DNA of 64,000 nucleotides from Rhipidocladum racemiflorum (lineage: Eukaryota; Streptophyta; Magnoliopsida; Poales; Poaceae): assembly GCA_036346355.1 (NCBI GenBank), contig JAYEVF010000027.1:1116001-1180000 (forward strand), written 5' to 3'. Made by a program: the position numbers and the translations under genes. Each line of letters opens with the position of its first letter. Within the stretch, counting starts at the first letter, position 1. Below are positions 49,001 to 54,997 of the stretch, piece by piece. Below the pieces are notes generated by a model. The model saw only the letters and a program-made list of their open reading frames with translations. It was not told where the DNA came from and made no database searches.

Positions 49001-49668
49001 TTTAACTGTCTTCTTTTGCATATTGATCCTAGCAACCCATCTAACTGTACAAACTTTTCCTACTTACTGACGACACTTATACCACATTCATTTGCTATTC
49101 TTATTTAAAAAGCTATTGCTCATAATAAAGCGTTGCCTCAACGACTCTACAAAAGAAACAGATATCTATAACATCTTCAGATTTTCCAGTTCTTAAATCA
49201 TATAATGCAAATCTTACCGTATATGCTATATACGCTTCTCTGCTGACTAATACTTCAGGCATTTCGTTTCCTTACCATATATACAAATACATAACAGGAA
49301 AAACACACATCATCTACAGTTGACATTGAAGGAACTCCTCCTTCACCACATGTAAGTAAACCAAACAATTTAGCTGTCTTCTTTTGCATATCGATCCAAG
49401 CAGCCCGTTTAACTGTGTGATTTTTTTCTATCTTTTACAGATCATCTCCGATCCAGGATCTACACCAAAACAAACATCATCGATTGCCCATTCTGACCCA
49501 CCCATTTCTCAAACCGATACAAGGTTACACCTCTATAGAGAACTAAAAACTTGAGCTCTATTAGAATTTTGTCCCACGAATCTTACAGTTTTTTTCCCCC
49601 TCGCTAATACTTACAGCACTAGCCAAAAGAGGAGTTCGGTGAAAAGAAAGCTTTTTGTAGACGAATGA
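46014..49668 (+). CDS. Helitron-encoded RPA1-like protein, 12 proposed exons
   Basis: Proposed exons: 46014-46157, 46242-46515, 46596-46692, 46873-47000, 47116-47197, 47669-47780, 47861-48012, 48103-48592, 48930-48983, 49298-49351, 49441-49523, 49617-49668. All junctions are GT/AG, phases agree, and the sum is 1722 nt (573 residues plus stop) with no internal stop. It resembles plant replication protein A large subunit: N-terminal OB fold (YTLLKDVTQQSHRWRVRVRL, HLPLFTPLLKEDSIYYVEYF), second OB fold (DALGLVTAISHIKTV, ENAEITLWGSHALQFEADVV, STACRWYINASLP), third OB fold with zinc ribbon CATCKRTV..YKCSRCG (near 47935-47995), then a Ser/Thr/Pro-rich tail ending KRKLFVDE. RPA binds single-stranded DNA; Helitron copies are thought to protect the displaced strand. 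Confidence 0.87.
47210..47700 (+). repeat. Tandem duplication of RPA intron 5 and the start of exon 6
   Basis: Two copies with a 245-bp period (about 47213-47457 and 47458-47702) share ATATTCCA.G.TGTTTCATCAGCTTT and ATTCTGTTATAGC.ATGCCTTAGATCATTTATAGC. The unit includes the exon 6 acceptor and its first 40-odd bases. The upstream copy carries a stop (TACTAG) and so must be skipped. Confidence 0.85.
48690..49420 (+). repeat. Tandem duplication of an RPA mini-exon with its introns
   Basis: Two copies with a 368-bp period, about 90 percent alike by eye. Each contains a 54-nt exon (48930-48983 and 49298-49351) bounded by CAG and GTAAGT and reading EKHTSST(T/V)DIEGTPPSPH. As 54 is divisible by three, the duplicate adds 18 residues to the protein tail without changing frame. 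Confidence 0.9.
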
Positions 49669-50580
49669 GCCAGAACGCATTGCAAAAAGGTCCACACTTC
49701 CCTATAAAATCAGTTATCATCTGTTGTCACTATTCGTTACAATATTCTTTACTCACATCAGACAAATTGTTACAGGTTCCTGTACTCACTATGGCCAAAG
49801 ACTTTACATCGTACGTGCAGTAGTGATCCAGTGTATTTTGCATAATCGTGCCCCAAAGAAACTGGCCAAGATAGTGCACATGCCAGTTGTATCTAATATA
49901 TGTACTTTGAGATCTGGACCATGCGCAGAAAGCCTGTATAATATATGATTCTGCGCATTATGTATTACATAACGTCTAGAACTCTAATATGCGTAGCTAC
50001 AGAGCAAATATTCTTCCCCTTTTGGACCAACAAAGTAAACGTGGAAGAATATTTTGTTGTCTGCTGAACTTATATCTACGTAATATGCACCTTTATGTTT
50101 TTCACATCATAAGCTCTGTGCTGTCCATACTTACTTTTCTCCTTCTGGCTACTCCACAGGATTCTGTGGATACCATTCGCATCAATACAGGACTCAATGT
50201 GCACCTTACGACGTGCAGCAGCTGAAGATGCGTAGATTCCTTCTAACATATTTAATCTTCTTTGCCTGGTATCCATGCTTATTATCTGAACTCGATGTGC
50301 TATCCATACTTAATCTTCTTTACCTGGTGTATTGTACCGTCTGGTTGTTGGCACGCTAATCATCTGGTTGTATTCCTTACGATGCAAAAACCATCTGGTT
50401 ATTGATATATAAACATGCCTGTGGTTCATTATAGACAAAATGAATTAACGTTAACTTCAGCTGTTATGTTTTCAGACACATTACCAGTTCACTCATCTGC
50501 CCTCAGAGGTAAATACGACGCCAGAATATATGCTATCCTTCGTTACTTCATTCTAGATATCCAATTCATCAGCAAATGCA
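49669..50580 (+). other. Helitron 3' non-coding region
   Basis: Downstream of the RPA stop codon. Short ORFs (for example 49724-49948, 50415-50648) show no domain. Around 50225-50400 there is a repeated word CTTTGCCTGGTATCCATGCTTATTATCTGAAC / CTTTACCTGGTGTATTGTACCGTCTGG. Nothing further recognised. Confidence 0.5.
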
Positions 50581-50585
50581 GAGCG

Positions 50586-50628
50586 CAACCGGTTTTACCG
50601 GCGCGGCGGAGCGCGCATTATCACCTAG
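50586..50628 (+). other. Helitron 3' terminal hairpin and CTAG end
   Basis: Palindrome CCGGTTTTACCGG (50589-50601) overlaps a second stem GCGCG-loop-CGCGC (50601-50616), followed by ATTATCACCTAG. A hairpin about 10 bp before CTRR is the termination signal of Helitron transposition. The presence of two stacked palindromes is notable. Confidence 0.85.
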
Positions 50629-50822
50629 TGGATACTGAATACCAGTAGCTTCATGCCATGGTCCCTTGCTTCGTGCAAGGTATTGTAGAAGATTGCAAAA
50701 AGTAGCTTCGTGCCACTTAGATAGAATAGAAACATACATATACGAGCCATTAGATTAATCCTCGTTTATCACCTTTCTCACATTTCAATCTGATCTCCGG
50801 GTAGAGCTTCGTGCTGATAACG
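50629..50822 (-). other. Copia-1 leader start and primer-site region
   Basis: On the minus strand, beside the 5' LTR end, the sequence reads CGTTATCAGCACGAAGCTCT. This resembles the start of a tRNA-primed leader (compare TGGTATCAGAGC) but is not a perfect initiator-Met match; the primer tRNA is uncertain. The words GCTTCATGCCATGG, GCTTCGTGC and GCTTCGTGCC are related to the array at 29655-29900. Confidence 0.6.
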
Positions 50823-51321
50823 TGTTAGACAACCTCACTATCGAATAGTCCGGGGTTGCCTAATAGCAGTGGCGGATCCAGAAATTTTTTAGAGCCCGGG
50901 CACACTTAAAAAAGAACAACAAGTTCAAAACTATTTAAATTTTAGTTGCTAACTTTTTATACAATTTAAGATGTTTTTTACAAGACGCTAGTAAAGTTTG
51001 TAGATTCAGGCTCTATATTTTTGTTTCTGATTTGAAGATTGTACTTGCTAGATTGCGTGAATATGAGATTTAGGATGTTTGTTACATGGGTTGAGCCTGG
51101 GCCCGGGCCCAGGCTGGCCGGGCCTTGGATCCGCCTCTGCCTAATAGATCTAAACTGGAGAACAGAGAGAGAGGAGAGAGACACAATATGTGGGAGAACT
51201 GCTCTGATTTATTATTCTGATCCTTCTATGTACACGGGGTGCCCTTCTGCCTCCTATTTATAACCTATCGCTAGGGTTTTGGGAGAGTCCACATGGACCA
51301 TGACGGGCCGATTTCCTAACT
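50823..51321 (-). repeat. Copia-1 5' LTR with a MITE inside
   Basis: Matches 5025-5243 in two pieces (50823-50866 and 51140-51321). The final base is T rather than A (CCTAACT), followed by TSD GTTTG. Differs from the 3' LTR at several positions. Confidence 0.92.
50867..51139. mobile_element. hAT-type MITE (273 bp) in the Copia-1 5' LTR
   Basis: Terminal inverted repeats CAGTGGCGGATCC and GGATCCGCCTCTG (12 of 13 positions pair) and an 8-bp TSD CCTAATAG at 50859-50866 and 51140-51147. 8-bp TSD and CAG.GGCGGA ends are hAT hallmarks. No coding capacity. A GC-rich perfect palindrome lies at 51095-51114. Absent from the other LTR, so it inserted after Copia-1. Confidence 0.92.
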
Positions 51322-51326
51322 GTTTG

Positions 51327-51345
51327 AAGCTGGGTGGCTCGAGAG
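51327..51345 (+). pseudogene. Exon B, 3' remnant, of the disrupted host gene
   Basis: Continues the exon begun at 4977 with GAAGCTGGGTGGCTCGAGAG and a donor GTAGTC at 51346. Joined to 4977-5024 it completes the reading DLRADQSLFEAGWLE. The junction exactly across the TSD is the evidence. Confidence 0.65.
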
Positions 51346-51502
51346 GTAGTCAATTAATTCTTTCTTCCGTCACTACTTGCTGCTAAAACTGCTTCCTAGT
51401 TTCTATGTTAAGGGCTTAAGGCTACACAGTATACAAGTATAATTTCGTTCCCTACCCCATGGTTATCTGTTGATCATTCCTCAATTTCGGTTGGTGTTTC
51501 AG

Positions 51503-51556
51503 GAGCGGGAGAAACGGAGAGAAGAACTCGAAGCACTGTTAGTTACTGATGAATGA
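51503..51556 (+). pseudogene. Last exon of the disrupted host gene
   Basis: After acceptor TTGGTGTTTCAG (ends 51502) an open segment reads EREKRREELEALLVTDE and stops at 51554-51556; a charged, coiled-coil-like tail. The splice phase from exon B as placed (2 bases left over) would instead give a short alternative reading ending SKHC. Either one base has been lost near 51341-51345 or the donor differs. I favour the charged reading by composition. Function unknown. Confidence 0.45.
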
Positions 51557-51582
51557 TCTAACATCTCTTATTCGGTGTAAAC
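51557..51582 (+). other. Host-gene 3' UTR up to the TRIM-like element
   Basis: Continues after the stop codon to TSD TAAAC (51578-51582), and resumes at 53325. The small LTR element therefore sits in the 3' UTR of the disrupted gene. Confidence 0.5.
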
Positions 51583-51710
51583 TGTTATGAATATGACTTG
51601 TATTCAATATGAGGGCCAATGGCCACAATATATAGAGTACATGAGGGAAAGGAATAACATGACTCTATCTCTAATATAGATACTAGAATAACAGGACTCT
51701 ATCTCTAACA
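51583..51710 (-). repeat. TRIM-like 3' LTR (128 bp)
   Basis: Direct repeat of 53197-53324, with G-to-A type differences (GACTTGTATTC versus GATTTATATTC) and AACAGG versus AACATG. Confidence 0.93.
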
Positions 51711-51725
51711 CCCCCCCACAAATGC
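51711..51725 (-). other. TRIM-like polypurine tract
   Basis: CCCCCCCACAAATGC next to the LTR reads GCATTTGTGGGGGGG on the minus strand, immediately before TGTTAGAG. Confidence 0.85.
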
Positions 51726-51779
51726 AAGGCGTATGCAATAGCATTGCATTTGGAAAAGGTTGACACTAAAGTAGGAAAA

Positions 51780-52376
51780 TCCAAAGTCCTGATCTTGAAG
51801 TAGCCGTCGTAGCTTGTAACTCTTGAAAAATCGAGCTGACGAAGAACAGCCAACGAAGAACCGAGTCGGTGAAGAAAAATCGACGAAGAAGCCAAATCGA
51901 CAAACGAAAGTCGAAGGTAGGGCCGAGTCGACGAAGAAGAGCTGACAGTACGAGTTGACGAAGAAGAACCGACGAGGTCGACAAAACAAAGCCGAGTCGA
52001 GGTAATAAGAGTTGACAGAATGAGCTAAGCCGATAAAAGAGCCGAGCGACGACAGAATCAAGATGCTAAAGACTTGGATGGATGCAACGGAAGACTAAAG
52101 AAAATATTATGAATTACTAGCTGCAGCACTAAAAATCAGTAGCCTGAAAGCCATCAAGCCAACGAAAGAGCCAAGACAGCAAAGCCATACTGAAATAAGC
52201 CGAGCCTAGCTGAAAAAGAACCGATGCCGAGATTGAAGCCCAAGGAGCCGCAAGAAGCCAAAAACGAGTTGGAACCAGAGCCAACGTGACCCAAACGGAA
52301 ATTAAGCCTCGAGAAGGAGGAGGCAGAAAAGCTGACGAGAAGAGCCAGCTCGGTCTCCTCCACGAGCAAGGAAAAC
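51780..52376 (-). other. TRIM-like interior, non-coding part with (TCGACGAAGA)-like repeats
   Basis: Between the polypurine tract and the captured genes. 51830-52030 has many spaced copies of CGACGAAGAA.CC and GAGTCGACGAAGAAGAGCTGACAG words; 52140-52340 is rich in AGCCAA and GAAAAGCC. No domain recognised in the ORFs. Likely the element's own sequence. Confidence 0.5.
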
Positions 52377-53143
52377 CAATGTCCATTGCAAGCAGGGCAG
52401 ATCCCATGTTTGTTATGGCATACTTATGTTCATCGATGTATCCTTCGGAGGAGAAGCCCCAGATCTGGCCGGCGAAGCGGGTGGGAAATTGGAGGCGTCG
52501 AAGCGGTCGATGGGCCCGATGCCGCTCTCCCCGGCTAGCAGCCGGTCGTAGTAGGCGTCCACGTCGTTCCCGAACACCGACACCAGCCCCGTCCCCGTGA
52601 TTACCACCCGCTTCTTCGGATCCGTCTCCCGCCGGGGCGGCGCGGCCCACTTGCTCATCGTCACCTGATGCGGCTTGTCCATGCACACGCCCATGACCTC
52701 GAGCGCCAGAGTCTTTAACCCTGCCTGCCGAAGCTTTGGTCGACCGAGCATGTCCGCCGCGACGGCCCTCAGGTCCACCGCGTTGGCCACCACCAGGTTG
52801 CAGTCGTGGAGCAGCCGCTGGGTGTCGCCATCGATCCCGACGCCGACGAAACGGAAGCCGGGGTTCGCGAGGAAGTTCGCGAGCCCAGCGGGAATGTAGT
52901 CGGTGTGGACGATCTGGAAGACGAGGCAGCGACGGCCGACGTAGAGCTGGAGGACGGCGATCTGGTACGTCGGGCGGCCGCCGGGCTGGAAGATTTGGCG
53001 CCACTCGGTGTCGATACCGACAATGAGGCCCTGGCGCTCGAGGAACTCCCAGAGGAAGAGCACGATGTCGCGGGAGAGCAGACGAGGTGGTCGCCGTGCA
53101 GATTGGTGCCTGCCCAGGAGAGCAGATTGCATCTCCCGGGCAC
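52377..53143 (-). pseudogene. Chimeric captured gene: WRN-like exonuclease fused to beta-ketoacyl-ACP synthase
   Basis: Minus-strand frame 53132-52413 is open through both parts. Residues about 25-160 resemble plant 3'-5' exonuclease domain proteins: LIVGIDTEWRQIF (ExoI Asp-x-Glu), PTYQIAVLQLYVG, RFVGVGIDGDTQRLLHDCNL (ExoII region), ADMLGRPKLRQAGLKTLALE. It stops at MDKPHQVTMSKW, before the ExoIII Asp, so nuclease activity is not expected. The frame then runs into a type-II ketoacyl synthase N-terminus: RETDPKKRVVITGTGLVSVF, YYDRLLAGESGIGPIDRFDA. A one-base shift near 52478 moves FPTRFAGQIWGFSSEGYID to another frame. An internal deletion joins it to YAITNMGSALLAMDIGF, and the similarity ends before the active-site Cys. 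Neither part has an intron, so capture was through RNA. Evidently two unrelated parents. Confidence 0.85.
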
Positions 53144-53180
53144 GGCGGTAGCGGAAAAGGATTGAGGCTAGGTTTTGAAC

Positions 53181-53196
53181 CTATGCTCTGATACCA
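53181..53196 (-). other. TRIM-like primer binding site
   Basis: CTATGCTCTGATACCA on the plus strand is the complement of TGGTATCAGAGCATAG, the initiator-Met tRNA primer site, directly adjacent to the 5' LTR at 53197. Confidence 0.93.
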
Positions 53197-53324
53197 TGTT
53201 ATGAATATGATTTATATTCAATATGAGGGCCAATGGCCACAATATATAGAGTACATGAGGGAAAGGAATAACATGACTCTATCTCTAATATAGATACTAG
53301 AATAACATGACTCTATCTCTAACA
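53197..53324 (-). repeat. TRIM-like 5' LTR (128 bp)
   Basis: Partner of 51583-51710; ends at 53324 next to TSD TAAAC. Confidence 0.93.
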
Positions 53325-53329
53325 TAAAC

Positions 53330-53625
53330 AATTTGTTTTTTCCTGCTGATTGCATACTACTTGTTTGTGGTCATTGATCTGTCATCCAAAACCATTTTCG
53401 TTTAAGTATCTCATCTTCCTGCAAGTATGAACGATTGAACGTTTGTTAACTATTTTAACAAGTTTACAGATATAGAACTTGATATTGGGCAAAGTGTGTG
53501 CTGTGTTTACTACCATCTTATTTATCACACCCCAGATTGTTATCTTGCTAACTTGATATTTTTCAATGTTTGGGATTTTTTATCCCTGTGCCTTCCAAAT
53601 GATGGCGGGGAATATTTTCTAGATG
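53330..53625. other. Downstream flank of the disrupted host gene
   Basis: Unique-looking T-rich sequence after the TRIM-like element. No ORF or repeat recognised. It may include the rest of the 3' UTR. Confidence 0.4.
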
Positions 53626-53826
53626 GGGGGTGCTTGGATTAGGGGTATTTCATTGGAATGTCTTAGGATCTAGTTCAAATTTGAACAAAATCCCAAAACC
53701 TTCCAAGGAATTACCACTCATCCAAGCAGGGCCTAAGGAATTAGAAGGGATTCAATGTGCCTTTCAAAATCCCCTTAGGGATTTTATTCCCTAGGATTTT
53801 CTCTCCTAATATCCAAACAAAGCCTA
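53626..53826. mobile_element. Tourist-like (PIF/Harbinger) MITE
   Basis: Ends GGGGTGCTTGGATTAGGGG and, inverted, GGCTTTGTTTGGATATTAGG are imperfect inverted repeats. Internal ATCCAAGCAGGGCCTAAG and AAATCCCCTTAGGGATTTTATTCC are inverted against them. The 3-bp TSD expected (TWA) could not be confirmed on the left. Right flank is TAA. Confidence 0.5.
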
Positions 53827-54336
53827 AAGAGAGGTCGAGCTTTTAATATTTTTTTCTCTAGGCTTGTTTCTATCTGAAGGAGCCCTGGTAAAATTGAATT
53901 CTACAAAAATGAGCCAGTCAATTTCATCCGGCATTGAAATCTCTTTGAACCAGATGATAAATTTAGCCTTATCTTCTGACTGACAAGGGCCATAAATATT
54001 TGTAAGGATCCAATTATCCCAGAATGCTTTGAAGTCAATTCAACCGAAAGAGAAATTCTGTTCTGGAACAGTACTTCCCTTGAGAACACTGAAATGGCCC
54101 AAACAATAAGAAGACCACCTTAAGCTCCAACAGAAGGCAAATATGCAAATTTATCCAAGCGAGGAGTGGAAAACTTACTTAAGTAAGCATCATCAAAAGG
54201 CATGTTTAGTTTCTTGCACACATAAAACATCGCAGGAATTTTCAATGATTTTGCTTCTTAAAGCATTCCACTTTTTATCAAAGTTGATTCCTCTGATATT
54301 CCAACAGAAAACATTCCTTTTCTTATTCATGATTCA
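53827..54336 (-). pseudogene. L1-type LINE ORF2, endonuclease domain
   Basis: On the minus strand, 54330 onwards reads NVFCWNIRGIN, KKWNALRSKIIENSCDVLCV and QETKHAF (start of the apurinic endonuclease domain; N and E..E motifs). After a frame break come FPTPRLDKFAYLP-like and ILTNIYGPCQSEDKAKFII, then MPDEIDWLIFVEFNFTRAPS (the usual GDFN is EFN here) and DRNKPRE. Multiple frame changes; the RT domain is missing because the element is cut at the Tourist-like MITE. The endonuclease would nick target DNA to prime reverse transcription. Confidence 0.78.
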
Positions 54337-54636
54337 ATAAGATAAAGGTAAGAAGATTTGTGGTGAAACACAATTCCACCATGTGCCAGTGCTAGTGATC
54401 TGGTAAGGACTAGATGTTCATTTGTTCGTACTAAAATTGAAGAGAGCCTGGAACTGACCAAGCTACAAAATGACAGATAAAAACAGTAATACGCATCCTT
54501 CTCAGAGAAAGTCAATAAAGTGGCAGCAAGTCTGATGGCATCGCAACCCAAAATGCAACCAGGTCCGCATAATAAATATATAAGAATGAGGCATAAACTC
54601 AGAACACCCCCAAAATAATGTTGGCACTGCCAATTA
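54337..54636 (-). other. LINE region between ORF1 and ORF2
   Basis: Non-coding on the minus strand between the LINE ORFs. It precedes the ORF2 start and is interrupted by the Stowaway MITE at 54637. Confidence 0.5.
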
Positions 54637-54896
54637 CTCCCTCCAGTTTGATAATAGATGTCGTTTTGGACATCGACACGGTCTTCAAAACACAACTTTC
54701 ACCGCTAATTTTTATTATAATATATTTATAAAACCCAATAAAATTATAATATTATGAAAGTACTTCTCGAGACAAATCTACACATATAATTTTCATATAT
54801 CCAATTTAAATATTTAAAAATATATCAATAATCAAAGTTTTAGAAGTTGAACCATCACTATGTCCAAAATGACATCTATTATCAAACTGGAGGGAG
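54637..54896. mobile_element. Stowaway (Tc1/mariner) MITE, 260 bp, in the LINE
   Basis: Terminal inverted repeats CTCCCTCCAGTTTGATAATA and TATTATCAAACTGGAGGGAG are perfect over more than 20 bp. They are flanked by TA on both sides (54635-54636, 54897-54898). The CTCCCTCC start is the Stowaway signature. AT-rich interior without coding capacity. Confidence 0.96.
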
Positions 54897-54997
54897 TACT
54901 TTCCATCAGGTTTCTTGTTCTTCTTGGGCTGTCCATTTGCTTGGGCTTCTTCGCATTCAGCATTTCATCAATAACCTGGCTACAAATTGGTGGTGCA

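Larger units (their letters stand above)
36399..50628 (+). mobile_element. Helitron, 14.2 kb, coding for Rep-helicase and RPA, nested in Copia-1
   Basis: The 5' end is TCTATATAATATAATATATA after a host A (36398). The 3' end is a GC-rich hairpin followed by ATTATCACCTAG (50628) before a host T (50629). That is the A-to-T insertion, TC start and CTRR end that define Helitrons, with no TSD. Coding content is a RepHel gene and an RPA1-like gene, the plant autonomous combination. Joining 36398 to 50629 restores Copia-1 leader sequence. Multi-exon structure and clean phases suggest a fairly young copy. Confidence 0.93.
5025..51321 (-). mobile_element. Copia-1: complete LTR retrotransposon, host of four insertions
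   Basis: The element is bounded by LTRs at 5025-5243 and 50823-51321 (the latter inflated by a hAT MITE) and by the 5-bp TSD GTTTG at 5020-5024 and 51322-51326. It is oriented minus: the polypurine tract lies beside the left LTR and the primer-site region beside the right LTR. Its own sequence survives in pieces: 5025-8391, 28458-30997, 36235-36398, and 50629-51321 without the MITE. These add to about 6.5 kb, a normal Copia length. Domain order on the minus strand is protease, GAG-pre-integrase and integrase, reverse transcriptase, RNase H, which defines Copia. Insertions: Copia-2 (8392-28452), MULE (30998-36224), Helitron (36399-50628), hAT MITE (50867-51139). The gag is almost absent. Confidence 0.93.
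51583..53324 (-). mobile_element. TRIM-like LTR element carrying captured host-gene pieces
   Basis: Two 128-bp direct repeats (51583-51710 and 53197-53324) begin TGTTATGAATATGA and end TCTCTAACA. They differ at about three positions and are flanked by TSD TAAAC (51578-51582, 53325-53329). Minus orientation: polypurine tract TGTGGGGGGG beside the left LTR and an initiator-Met primer site TGGTATCAGAGCATAGG beside the right. At 1742 bp it lacks gag and pol, so it must move with proteins of another element. The interior holds a fused exonuclease and ketoacyl synthase segment (52377-53143) and a repetitive non-coding part (51720-52370). Confidence 0.93.

Noticed and set aside
46014..49668. RPA large subunit as a host replication gene
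   Set aside because: It is inside the Helitron borders and adjacent to RepHel; plant Helitrons are known to carry RPA.
52413..53143. A normal bifunctional host gene
   Set aside because: The two domains belong to unrelated pathways, both are truncated, introns are absent, and the whole segment lies between LTRs with a TSD.
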